A DNA stretch of 64,000 nucleotides from Steromphala cineraria. Taxonomy: Eukaryota; Mollusca; Gastropoda; Trochida; Trochidae. The translations under genes and the position numbers were made by a program. The stretch's first letter is position 1, and each line of letters starts with the position of its first letter. The stretch is taken from NCBI GenBank assembly GCA_916613615.1, contig OU744720.1:9775749-9839748 (forward strand), read 5' to 3'. Below are positions 37,133 to 48,304 of the stretch, one piece after another. The notes under the pieces are model-generated. The model was not told where the DNA came from, did not search any database, and worked only from the letters and a program-made list of their open reading frames with translations.

Positions 37133-37774
37133 TAATAATAATAATAAGGACCCTGGGTCTGAATGATATTACAATACTTTTAGTTAGGTCAATCTTTTCA
37201 CTTAACTTCATTTTGTCAATATTTCATGACAACGAAACACTCACTGTACAATTGTAAAACTATGTATGTCTGATGGTTATTGCTCATAACATTATGCCAC
37301 AGACACATTAACTCCCGTTCAAGCATCAACAGGTTTCTGCATATTCGAACGATTTTACTGGATGTCCAACTTCGTTAATGAAAAGATGGCAGTGTTCTTG
37401 TATTCGTTGGTTAACTAATATTCGACAATTGTTACGCATTAAATGGTAAAATAGTTTAGATAGATTAATAATAAATGCAAGTGCATTTACTTGGTACTAT
37501 ATCGCAGATATGATTTATATATCACACTTTAGTTTTTACCCCCTAAAAATATCACAACAGTACATTACAATTACAATCACAAAAATGCCAGTCATGTTCA
37601 ATGACTGATATACAGGCTTTATTTTATGGTGCTCTACAACGATTCAGCTTTTGTTAAGGATAGATGTCGATTTACCGGACACACGTTATCTGAATTGTTG
37701 ATTTATAGAAACTGTCCATACGACATTACAATTTAACTTAATTTAACATTTTAACGTTTTATTTAAATTCACAG
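37133..37774. other. AT-rich spacer, nothing recognised
   Basis: No sustained open frame or repeat end. Confidence 0.4.
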
Positions 37775-38000
37775 CTCGATGACATTTGTTATTAATCATT
37801 TATGAAAGGAAACAAATGATGACAATATTTAAAACAAATGTGTTCATGGCATAAATAATTTTGTTTCGGTGATTCAACATTATACAGTACACAGCATATT
37901 ATCATATATTAAAATATCTGAACAATTCAGATGTACATGTAAATGCCATCATTACGTTACGGAATATCTTTCCTCGAGGAGCAAATCAGGTTATGATATG
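37775..38000. repeat. Local duplication block f, copy 2
   Basis: Partner of 35425-35665, with GGCATAAATAATTTTGTTTC, GGTGATTCA, GAACAATTCAGATGT and ATGCCATCATTACGTTACGG preserved. The order of anchors is the same in both copies, which favours tandem duplication. Confidence 0.65.
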
Positions 38001-38269
38001 ACGTTGTATAGAAATTACGTCTACGGACTTAGATCATTCTGACTAAACAGAATTCACTAACTGACTGGCATAATTAACTGAAAAGGCATATGTATAAACT
38101 CAATAGTCAACGTTAATTAATTATTCCATCCTTTTACATTCTCTTTCCAGTTCATAATTTGTTCATGGCAGAAGATGAAACAAAATCTTAGATTTGAAAC
38201 AGAGGAAACATCCTCTTTCACGTCCTGCAACATACGAAAACCAAACCACAGGATCTTGAGTAGAAAATT

Positions 38270-38465
38270 AGTGATAAAGCTCAGTTGGTTGAGGATCTGC
38301 TCATCACCCTGAAGGTTGGGGTTCTATTTTCAGCCGTGTGATACCAAGAGACGTTAAAAGATAGGAGATGTTGCTTCCTTGCTTGATGGTCACCATTATT
38401 AAGATAATACACCGCTTGAACTGGCGCTGCACAGAGGCTGTCGGGTTCCATTGGCACAACAATAA
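38270..38465 (+). mobile_element. tRNA-derived SINE (degenerate)
   Basis: An A-box-like AAGCTCAGTTGGTTGAG (38278-38294) is followed 25 bp later by GAAGGTTGGGGTTCTATTTT, a degenerate B box (expected GGTTCGANTCC). This spacing and sequence match the internal promoter of tRNA-type SINEs. The body continues through GTGTGATACC and TTGGCACAACAATAATTTCTG. It cannot fold into a tRNA with paired acceptor ends, so it is not called a tRNA gene. Confidence 0.6.
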
Positions 38466-40537
38466 TTTCTGATAATACTTGTTACAAGGACAATAAACGG
38501 TAATCTTATATAAGAGGATGCTAAACTCTTAACAGAATCAGAGTACAATGAGCAAAACAAATTTGCACATTACACATACAAATTGCACCATGTTGTAAAT
38601 AAGTCACCATAAACTCTTCTTTTTCAGGGAAACCAAGTCGTTGATAATTTAAACGGTAAATACATGTAGGCATGCGATGTGAAACCTTACTAAATGTCAT
38701 GTGATGTTATGTCTGCATTTGGTACTTATATGTTAAGAATAGTATAATCAAGGACCTTCTGTTTCATTCTTGTAAATGGAACAAAGGTGTAAAAAAATGT
38801 TCCAGTACTTATAATTATAATTATCTTAATATATATCTCTAAAATAATTAACTTGCTCTACGAAGGTATGCACACGAAATCTCACAAGTGAATAGATGAG
38901 ATATATAGCAGTGTGATAATATGTAAATTTGTAAAAGTAATGTGACCTTTTGTTCCCGTTCTAATCAACGCATTCACTCAGATGAATTGTAACTAGTGTC
39001 TACACATTAAAGGGCAACGGGTTTAGGGAAACACCTTAGCGACAAACATATTGATAACATTAATATACATGCCAGGAGATGTTTACATTGTCACCTTGAT
39101 ATGCCACAGTGGACTGTGTAGCTGTGTCTTATATAACATTTGACTTGACAAGATCGAACTCAAAATAAAGTGTTCTTCCATATTTCACTCTTGTTATCAG
39201 TTATTATATTCATAACTATGTTTGCAAAAGATGTAGAAGATTGCATTTATATATTTTACTTGGTGTTTGTGGAAGCCTTTGAAACAGGATGATATCGTCC
39301 TTTCGATATCTAGATCTCTTCACCCTTTAAACGTAATGTTATACAACAATCTAAATAAAACAGAGTTAGATAGTCTGATCTTATTACAAAGGATAGTTCA
39401 GAATGATTAAGTTACTGTCCTGTCGTACTTCTCCCATCCTCTTGTGTTATGATAAATATTGTTAAGAGCTAGATACATATATTCAAGACCTATGATTAGA
39501 CGGTATCCAGGTGTTATTCCGGTTAATGAAGTCCTTCTGAAAAAAGGCCCAATGTCAATGTTATGTAACATTCTTGATTATTAATGATCCGTCAAAACAT
39601 CTTGTTGATTGCTTATTTAGGTCATTCTAAGCTGACCTACATGTCTGACGACCTTGACCGACTAATACAATGTGGGCAGTCAGTAAGCTTCAAATCAAAT
39701 AATGTTTATGGCTTCCCTGCTAATGACATATACAATACTTTTCCCTACGTTTGTCTTCGTCTATCCATAAAATCATGATTGTTTGGTCATATTCGTTAAT
39801 TTCGTTTAAACAAATTCATATTCAAATTCACTGACAATACTCAAATATTGAGGGAACAACAAAGTCAGTGGAATTTACAAGTCATCGTTTCACAATAGTC
39901 GATATACGCTCCTAATCAGGCATTGTTCAAAACAAATCGTAGAAACATTAACTAGGGAAATACATCGGAGATAAAAGTAGAAAAAATAGTTCGATTAATG
40001 AAAGTGTTTATTATTTGTAATTGCTTTTTTGCCAGAGAGGAAAACCTTGTAAGAAGTTCAAAGCAAGTTTCGCTAAAACCGTTTCTGTACGCAGGCTTGT
40101 AATAAGATTTTACCTACCTTGTAACATACACGGTTCAAAGCGGAAGTAACTTTTCTGTTCAGTCTCTGTTTTGTTTCCTGTATCACAATATTAGTTTTCA
40201 GGAACAAATTAGATACATCTTCAAGCTATTCACCCACACGACTAGACAGTCTTTTCAACTTGATAATATATCAAAGATCTTTTTTATAAACAGAAAAAAA
40301 CCGAGTAACCGATATTTTCCGGATTTCAGTTAATCAGTAATGTTCAACAAGTTTTGAAAACAATGTATTGGATTTTTAAACTTGCTTTAAGTAATTTTTA
40401 ATTTCCCTAATGAAATTCCCTTCAACAATTGATACATTTCTGTACTAGTTTCAAATTATGTATTTCATATATTTATATTTAGATAGATGCCATGTTGATT
40501 AATATTGAAATTCATATGCGAATGTGAAAGTATATAC
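38466..40537. other. AT-rich spacer, nothing recognised
   Basis: A 64-codon plus-strand frame at 39584-39778 has no recognisable motif. No repeat ends identified. Confidence 0.4.
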
Positions 40538-42031
40538 GACAAAGTTTACCGACGGACGGACCGCCATCAGCCCATCTGGCCCTACATGCCAGATGAGCTA
40601 AAAATGATATCTAGATTGGTTTAGGAGAAGTAGTCTTTTTCGTGAAATCTAATTGAAAATTCAATATGGCTGCCATCTTGGATTCTCAAAACTGAAACGT
40701 CTACCTTTCTGTGAGGAATCACCATGGGTATAACATACTACAATTTCAGAATGATATCTGGATTCGTTTAGGAGGAGTAGTCTTTTTCATGAAAGTTTAC
40801 GGACTGACGGACGGTCAGATAACATTGATTACCTCCCCTTATAATGGTAACCATCTGATGTATCAGTTAACAATGTCAATAGATTTCATCTTCTGCAACT
40901 TTAACCAACCTTACATTTCCATGCTGACAAACACTTTTTGTATTACCTGTATAAAACAAAGAACATCTGTAACAATAAAAATAGAGCCATTGGCTCTGTA
41001 GCTCATCAGGCATCATATCAAGTTTGCTTTATACAGGCCAGATGAGCTAAAAATGAAACTGATGTTACCTTTTGCAAGAAAATCTATAAAAAAATTACAA
41101 AACAAATGTAACGATTTCGGAATAAATGTCCTTACCCAAATGATTTATTATTATTCAACACTTTCTAGATCGCCAATATTAGACAGTGAAAGAAGTCCAC
41201 ACTAAAATATCCAAGGAGAAATATATTTGCCATAGACTGTCATCTAATGGAGAAAAATAGGTTTTTAAGATTGTGACCTCTGTGACCCCAATTTAGAATC
41301 CCCATTGGCCAAGGAGTCTGCAAATATAATTTCAGCTCTCTAGACCTTTTGGAACTTGAGAAGAAGATGAAAATAGGTTTTTAAGGTTGTGACCCCTGTG
41401 ACCCTATTTGGGGTCATGGGGTCACGAACTCTACAATTAAGGATCCCCATTGACCAAGGAGTCTGCACATATCATTTTTAACTCTCTAGCCCTTTTGGAA
41501 CTGGAGAATAAGATGAGAATTGGTTTTTAAGGTTGTGACCCCTGTGACCCTATTTGGGGTCATGGGGTCAAGAAATCTACAATTAATGATCCCCATTGGT
41601 CAAGGAGTCTGTACATATCATTTTTAACTCTCTACTCCTTTCAGAACTGGAGAAGAAGATGAAAATAGGTTTTTAAGGTTGTGACCCCTGTTACCCTATT
41701 TGGGGTCACAGGGTCACCAAAGTTACAAATTAGAATCCCCATTGTCCAAGGAGTCTGCACATATCATTTTTAACTCTCTATTCCTTTTGGAACTGGAGAA
41801 GAAGATGAAAATAGGTTTTTAAGGTTGTGACCCCTGTGACCCTATTTGGGGTCGCAGGGTCACCAAAGTTACAAATTAGAATCTCCATATGCTTAGGTAC
41901 CTGTACACAAAATTTCAGCTCTCTAATGTGTATGGTTCATGAGGAGAAGTCGAAAGTGTCAAAAGTTTACGGATGGACGGACGCCGGGCCATGCCATAAG
42001 CCCATCCGGACTTTCAGTCCTGATGAGCTAA
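40538..42031 (+). mobile_element. Composite repeat with hairpin-CTAA ends (Helitron/HINE-like)
   Basis: Three sub-elements end in the same way: a short hairpin, then AG and CTAAAAAT. The hairpins are at 40573-40595 (CATCTGGC/GCCAGATG), just before 41047, and 42003-42025 (stem of 10 bp, one mismatch), with CTAA at 40598, 41047 and 42028. GACGGACGG-type motifs precede two of the ends. The last segment contains a 146-bp tandem core. A 3' hairpin before CTRR and a minisatellite core are features of Helitron-derived non-autonomous elements (HINEs, and the pearl elements of oysters). The assignment is inference; there is no replicase-helicase gene here. Confidence 0.5.
41267..41940 (+). repeat. 146-bp tandem repeat, four to five units
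   Basis: AAGGTTGTGACCCCTGTGAC starts recur at 41383, 41529, 41675 and 41821, exactly 146 bp apart. A shortened first unit starts at 41267, lacking about 30 bp after the TGACCCC motif. Each unit includes CTATTTGGGGTCA, ATCCCCATTG..CAAGGAGTCTG and CATATCATTTTTAACTCTCT. It forms the core of the composite repeat that ends at 42031. Confidence 0.92.
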
Positions 42032-42370
42032 AAATTATTACTATTTCATTTTAAATAAATCAAATTATCAATCATTAATAATTACAACTTCAAAAAGAAA
42101 GTATTCATTTGTCCAAAACAAGTTCCGCCCAAAAAACGAATTTCAGTCCACTCAGGCAAAGGATTTTATTTGAAAAGACCATCCAACCTTTAGACGTTTC
42201 GTAATGAAAACATAACTACTCATATTGCTGGATATTGTTTATTAAATACTATTTTAAACATAAACAACATTTGTGTGAGCAGTTTGTTATCCCAATATTT
42301 TTTTCATATCATAACTTTTCATATTTTGTTTCCGCAATATATAACAAATGGTAACAGAATGATAAGAGCA

Positions 42371-42768
42371 TATGTTTGATATAACCACCCAGTGTTGTTG
42401 CATTGATCAATTGGTGACAGTTGTATCTAAATATCTGTGTATAGCCGTGTATGTTTGATATAACCACCCAGTGTTGTTGCATTGATCAATTGGTGACAGT
42501 TGTATCTAAATATCTGTGTATAGCCGTGTATGTTTGATATAACCACCCAGTGTTGTTGCATTGATCAATTGGTGTCAGTTGTATCTAAATATCTGTGTAT
42601 AGCCGTGTATGTTTGATATAACCACCCAGTGTTGTTGCATTGATCAATTGGTGTCAGTTGTATCTAAATATCTGTGTATAGCCGTGTATGTTTGATATAA
42701 CCACCCAGTGTTGTTGCATTGATCAATTGGTGTCAGTTGTATCTAAATATCTGTGCATAGTCGTGTAT
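42371..42768 (+). repeat. 79-bp tandem repeat, five units
   Basis: TATGTTTGATATAACCACCC begins at 42371, 42450, 42529, 42608 and 42687, a constant 79-bp period. The units are nearly identical. The first two read GGTGACAG and the last three GGTGTCAG, so one variant has spread by unequal exchange or slippage. The last unit decays at GTGCATAGTCG. Each unit contains an ATTGATCAAT palindrome. No open frame. Confidence 0.95.
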
Positions 42769-43940
42769 TATAACAATGTATTGTGCAAGGGAGAAAAACT
42801 GAAACTGTCTTTGTCTTATAGTGGTAACTGATCATTAACTTGCTCTACTTTTAGATTTACATGTCGCAGACAACACTGCTGCAGGTTGAAGATATTTTTC
42901 CAAAAGAACTGTCCCTCTTCTGCCGTCATAACTCGTTCAAATAAGAGAGCAGCGATTTATTTACAAATTTGACAAAATTCAATATGTTTTTATACTGCAT
43001 ATACTTTTATCAATATTAAGCTTATAGCGAATAAATTATCAGTCCTAGACAGTTGTCAAAATGCATCGATTTGTGATTCTCCTAAAAGGTGATAATGAAA
43101 ATTGGTGTTGGGACATGAATTTTGTAATATATCTTATCTGATTTAAACGCATTGTTTATTCTACTGACCGTAAGTGGGGTCAGACATATATTTGAAAATC
43201 TTATTATTCGCATAAAATTCAAAATTTGCTGACTTCCAATGACGTTTAATGTATAAGGATATATATTACATAATTACGTATTAACATTCGTATTCAGTAA
43301 TAAAAGAAGAAAATTATATTCAAACCATTAATTGAAAAGCATCAAACCATTAATTGAAAATGCTTTTTCTAACTCTAGACTTTTACCTCTGGTGAGGTAC
43401 AATAGATACCAGAATCAGATAATAGCTTGAGACGTTACAACACAAAATGGCAAATTCTGTAACAACTACATGTATGTTTCAGAATAAACAGCGATTCACA
43501 TTGTCGTAGATAGTAAAACAATAAATCGTAGTAATAATCTATATATATAAAATATATATTCGATGCACAACTCAAAAGGTACGTAATGACAAACTAGCTA
43601 AAAACATCTAAAATGCCTTGATAGAGAAGTGGGGTCTAATACCCCCTCCACCAGACGCCATTACAGAGCTGAGAAGCGGCGAGAAACTGCGTTTCCGGCT
43701 TGTTACGTGGTTAGGTTTAAACTAAAAACAAATGATAATGTAGAAATCAAATTGTTACAACTAACCTCGCGTACGGTTTTTTCGAGCCCCTAAGACAAAT
43801 AGCGACAAAAACGTAAAATGTATAAGGAAACATTAAAAAGAGTAATCTTACCATGAACTACATTTATTTGAATGTAAGAATATGAATATTCGGGTAGCAA
43901 GGACTCTTTTAGTTTCAAGATCTACTTCAATGATCGAAGC
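42769..43940. other. AT-rich spacer
   Basis: A short direct duplication CATCAAACCATTAATTGAAAA lies near 43320-43360. A GC-richer patch at 43630-43700 contains no frame. TTTTTTCGAGCCCC at 43777-43790 resembles the pogo subterminal motif described below. Confidence 0.4.
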
Positions 43941-44297
43941 GAGCATGTTTACCTTAAAAATTGTGACGTCACCTCTTTTCGAGCCCCACGTTATTTATGA
44001 CGTAGTCAACACATCCTTCGCTTGCTAGGGGTGATCTCAAATCCTTGAGCGGTGTTATCCCAAATTTAACTCGTACAAACTTTTTCAAGCGAAATCGAAT
44101 ATATTTCTGCCAATATATTGATGAAAATCACATCTTCTCGTGAATATTCTTTCACAGTTAGTGTATTGAATCGTCTTGTAATCATCCCTGCCATATGGAC
44201 AATGTTTATGTACACAATTTGTCAGTATAAATATATGAATTTAAAGATGAAAAAATCATGAATTATATACAGTTGATAAATGCATTGAAAAAAAGCT

Positions 44298-46325
44298 CTA
44301 TTCCTCGGAATTTTCATTGTGACATGGACACCAGAATTCTGCAGACGACCTTACAACGCGCACCTGCGTACAGAACTGAAGGTGTACCCAGTGGTCACAA
44401 CTGGGGTGTGTGCACTGAGCCAACTTTGTGAAAACAACTGACACACAATTTCGAAGTTCTTTTGGTTGGAAAAGCTTGCATACACAACAAACTTCGTCGT
44501 CACTCTCGTAATCGGTGTCAGTAAGACTGTCACTTGATTCAACGACACGGGATAATCCAGATGTGCAAGCCTTAGGAGAGACGACTTGGCATACTTGTGA
44601 TGGACTGACTTTTTTCTTCCCTACCGATCGCGACTTTACCTTCGTGATATTATCAGATTTCCTCTTTTTGGAAGGATTTTTCAATTTGTGCTCTTGGATT
44701 TTGCAGACTGTGCTTTCTTCGGTTATTGCTTTACCACTGACAATGGAGCTCAAAACTTTACGTTTCAAAGTTGGGGCGGATTTTATTTTGTTCAGTGCGT
44801 GTTCTCTATCTTTGAAGAGAGAGTTTTCGCTTTCATCTTGTTCCTGTGGTGAATTAAAAACCGTGGAGGGTTTCATGGCTTCTGGGGACACCACCGAGTC
44901 ATCAAAAGGGAATATCCCACATTTCTGGAACGATGCCATTAAGTTTCTTGGAGAGAGAGCTGTCGTGTATGCTTTTGAAGCAACCGCACACATAGCGTTC
45001 CTGTCTATTGATGTAGTGACCTTTTCTCTTAAATGCGTATGCTTCATGGAGTTGTAAATTCTTTCCAAAGGGCCAAAACAACCAACGTCCAGTGGTTGAA
45101 GGACATGAGATGTATGTGCCGGCAAAACCATCAAGATGATGTTTCGTGACTTGGCCCAGTCTATGATTGGTAATGAGACGTGGGAACGATGTCCGTCGTA
45201 GAGAAGCAACATGGGCTGGGATGGATCTGATCTTTGGGCGTATTTAAGGAAGTGATCATTCAAGTAAGTGGTGAAGATTTCACCATTTGACCATCCAGAC
45301 TCACTAGTGGTGCCGTTTGTACCTGGAGTACATCCAGAAAGAACGTCTGAACGCAGACGCTGACCCTTCAATACGAAGTAAGGGGGGAGTTGTTGCCCAA
45401 GAGCGTTACCACAACCAATTAAAGTTGTTGTTGAAGACCTGGGTGTTGTTACTGCAACAGGACGATATTCAGTTGAAGACACAACTTTCGGGGGTGTGTG
45501 ATTCTCAATCAATCCTTTTTCATCTACATTGTAAATGAATTGTGCTTTTTCAAATAAATCATATTTCTCCAGTATGGCACGAAGTTCATCAAAATATCTC
45601 GAAATCGCTTCCTGGGACGTTGCCTTTGCTCTGAAAACTTCAAGGGGGCGTGGCTTGTCAAGCTTGAGAGAAGGCCATCTCTTCATAAAGCCATAGTACC
45701 AATGGAGTGAGAAAGGGTTATCTTTACTCCTTTTCCCTAGTTCAACAGCAAACTCGCTTGCCAGTGATGTAACCTCTACCCTGGTGTACCCGTATCCTAC
45801 ACCACTCATGAACTTCAGATGTTCTACAAGACGAGATTCTTCATGTAAACTAAGAATAGGTTCAGTCCCTGACTTTATTGTCTCTGGGTGAATTTTACCC
45901 TTTGTACGATCTCTCAGAGTCGTCTCAGGAACACAAAACTGTCTAGCTGCAGATTTAACAGGCATATTTTCTTCCAAAACGGCTAGGTACGCCTTTGTTA
46001 AGGCCTCAGGATCATATCCCCTATACGACGAGGGTCTTGAATTCTGCAATATACAGAAAAATTGGTTATAAGAGTTACGAGACGACCCCTTCTATCGATC
46101 GCGATACAAGTTAAAAATAGACGGCCACATGATCCATGTCATGTGATCATGACCGGAAGTTTACATTCTACAGCCGTAAAAGCTCGAAAGCGATGTCAAT
46201 GTTTTCAGTGAAATTTTATGCATATTTTAGAAATAAAACAATTATGCATTAGAGAAATAGGTTAATATTTCACAGTTTTTATGTTTTGTCACTTTACTCA
46301 CCACTTGAAGCTTCACACGCCACAT
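44298..46325 (-). CDS. pogo/Tigger-like transposase with C-terminal PHD-like finger; two exons
   Basis: DDE-type transposase expected to bind and move its own element in the nucleus. The long frame (46043 down to 44298) has no ATG at its 5' end, but it follows a good acceptor (TTTTTCTGTATATTGCAG). A strong donor (GTG|GTGAGTAAAG) lies 258 bp upstream after ATG and seven further codons (46325-46302), in the same phase. I therefore join 46302-46325 to 44298-46043, giving about 589 residues. Domains in the spliced numbering: psq-type helix-turn-helix about 18-56, CENP-B-type DNA-binding region about 74-134, and a DDE_1 core with D182 (YNVDEKG), D291 (LLYDGHRSH) and D327 (VLQPLDVGCF), i.e. DD35D. 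Then come a basic tail with KKRKSD and a cysteine/histidine cluster (CCVC, CTHPSCDHWVH, FWCPCH) resembling a PHD finger. All catalytic residues are present and there is no internal stop, so it is recently active or domesticated. Confidence 0.85.
46044..46301 (-). other. Predicted intron of the pogo-like transposase gene
   Basis: GT-AG intron of 258 bp on the minus strand, with donor GTGAGT and acceptor TTGCAG after a T-rich tract. Both flanking exons are in phase 0. The intron is inferred from sequence only. Confidence 0.65.
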
Positions 46326-46632
46326 AATTACGCCGAAGACAACTTGACAACTTGCTACCTGCGTTCCGCTTTGAAGTTGCTAATTGCGTGATGTCATCAA
46401 AGAAAACCGCACGTGTATTTTGGCGGCTCGAAAAGAGGTGACGCTCGAAAAGAGGTAACGTGGGGATACTTATGTTGCACTCCCGAGAAAAGGGTTTTAA
46501 AACAATGGTTACAAATTGTCGTTAGAAGATTAACCCTCCCGATGCATCTTGGGGTCTTTGAGATTCGGTTTGCACTTTAACGATATGTAGATGTCGTATT
46601 GATTTCGGAATATAAACTTTTCCGTGTACTTT

Positions 46633-46705
46633 AAAAGGGGCAGTGGCACGTTTTTTGAAAATATTATATTTTCATGTTTTGACTGATCATTGATCGTTAA
46701 CTAAG
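46633..46705. mobile_element. MITE, AAGGGGCAGTAGC family, truncated copy 5
   Basis: AAAAGGGGCAGTGGCACGTT, then TTTTGAAAATATTATATTTTC and ATTGATCGTTAACT match the left end of copies 1 and 3. The rest is absent. It lies 170 bp outside the right end of the pogo-like element. Confidence 0.6.
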
Positions 46706-47524
46706 TGTTGCTGTTCACTATAAAGAATACAAATGTTAAGTAAAGAAAATGTAAACAAACATCAGATTTAACATGGAAATATTAAATAAGTATCTTCATA
46801 TTTATGCTATTTATTGTTCATTGATAAAACATAAATGATTTGTCTTTTGAACAATCAAAGCATGGTGTTTCACCGTTTGATCTTCATTATGTTGTATTTA
46901 GCAAACCTAAATGTTAACAGGTCCTATGAGGCCCTGGAAAGCTCTTAAGTGTGGTAAGATTGAAATAAATCGGAAGGGTAAATGTCTTATGTCTATTTCC
47001 TAAAACGGCAGATATCTTTTCTTATTTGAGTTTAAGAGATTCAGGACCAAGTTAAACCACATGGCACTAATTGATAAGACTACATTGTAAGTACAGAATC
47101 TCATCATGGGAGCGTAAAGGTCTCGTTGGTGTCTCAAAAAAGACAGATCGCATTTTGGAATGGTTTCGTAAGTGAGTTACAATGTACATTGATTCAATGC
47201 CCAGGACTTTTCATGGAAGGTTATGTAGCATGTGGTAGCCCAAAAGAACAGACTATACACAGCATGCTGCAAGCTGGCTTACTATGGACATGTACATGTA
47301 TTCTTAACGAACCAAACATTTCTGTTTTCTGCATGATAAGCATTAATTGATTCACCTGAAGACAAAAATCCAAATGAAAATATCGTTACACTTAACACAC
47401 ACGTCAGAGTGCACACTCAATGGTTTATTCAACATTAATCACCGGCCAAGACGTAATCGACATTCTTATAAAATGTCTACTCTTTAAGATGATTAATAAT
47501 CAGACAATCGGAATTAAGTTATGA
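46706..47524. other. AT-rich spacer, nothing recognised
   Basis: A 74-codon plus-strand frame at 47126-47350 has no recognisable motif. Confidence 0.35.
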
Positions 47525-47760
47525 TACAAAATTCTTTGTTTCAATTTATATCAAGTGGCTTCTGTCAATATAAACAGAAAGGAAGAAGTTTTTTATGCCC
47601 AAAGGATACCGTGGATGTCTATTAAATGCTCATTTGTAAGTACAAACGACGGGGAACATTCACTTGATTACATGCTGATGCATGAACTATTTATCATCAT
47701 CATATCCGGAAATAACTGATTTGTGTTACGATGGGACATTTCCACCACGTTTCATGTAGT
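47525..47760 (+). repeat. Block d, copy 1 (second duplication array)
   Basis: Related to 51600-51895 and 56837-57050. Shared anchors are TTGTTTCAATTTATA, TTATATGCCCAAAGGATA-like and TATTAAAT. A 26-bp segment starting GAAATAACTGATTTGTGTTA is identical to copy 2. One plus-strand frame stays open for about 60 codons (through EEVFYAQRIPWMSIK and HSLDYMLMHELF), then a one-base offset relative to copy 2 appears before EITDLCYDG. Substitutions between copies show no excess at third codon positions, so coding status is undecided. Confidence 0.5.
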
Positions 47761-48304
47761 AATGCGGAAGGGAACCCCACACACAAACGCTTGGATGAGC
47801 ATTTACTCTAAATGTCAACTTTGAGGGTACCAAATAGTAATTCTTTATATTGACTTCGCAGCCACACATGCAACTTTCATCGAGACAGTATATCGCTAGA
47901 AATGCCCCAAGAAGAAAACATTACACCAATCGTGTAATTGGTCTTTTATTTATTTTTAATCGTTCTTCATGGATCTAGGGTATTAGTTCAGATTTCTCGA
48001 TACTTTTACCCTGAATAATCGGAGATGATTCTGCATCTTACACTGCTTATGAAATATAGATACATGTGTGACTTCAATTTGCAAGGATCGATTAGTCGTG
48101 TATGATCGGAGATATTTCTCATTTTGAACTACCTTCAAACGGTGAAGATCGCTTGTTTAGATCACGAGTGATGTGTAGCCAAAACAGGTAATGTACCAAT
48201 TGTGACGTCATAACGTGAGAATTTTTGCATGAGCTGATTGAATACTACCAAACTGCTCGCAAATGATCATATCTTTTCAATTTGGCATTCCTTCCTTGCA
48301 TTTC
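47761..48304. other. AT-rich spacer, nothing recognised
   Basis: No sustained frame or repeat end. Confidence 0.4.

Larger units (their letters stand above)
43941..46465 (-). mobile_element. pogo/Tigger-like DNA transposon (ends approximate)
   Basis: The transposase gene is flanked by inverted copies of an ACCTCTTTTCGAGC motif: one on the left (43971-43984) and two on the right (46427-46440 and 46443-46456, inverse), the right ones 16 bp apart. The right outer copy ends in TAACGTGGGG. On the left, GTTTACCTTAAAAATTG just outside the intact motif looks like a decayed outer copy. CCCCACGTTA also occurs inverted at 43984-43993 and 46456-46465. Repeated subterminal motifs are typical transposase-binding sites. 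No clean TA target duplication could be fixed, so the borders are estimates. Confidence 0.6.

Noticed and set aside
38270..38465. tRNA gene
   Set aside because: A and B boxes are visible, but the B box is degenerate and no acceptor stem pairs, so it is a SINE head.
42371..42768. Possible CRISPR array
   Set aside because: Units are head-to-tail with no variable spacers, and the sequence is a eukaryotic minisatellite.
44515..45057. 180-codon plus-strand frame
   Set aside because: It is the antisense shadow of the pogo-like transposase; likewise 45317-45538.
46044..46049. TTG at 46049 as the start of the pogo-like transposase
   Set aside because: Eukaryotic genes rarely start at TTG, and these bases form the end of a splice acceptor; the upstream ATG exon in matching phase is a better model.
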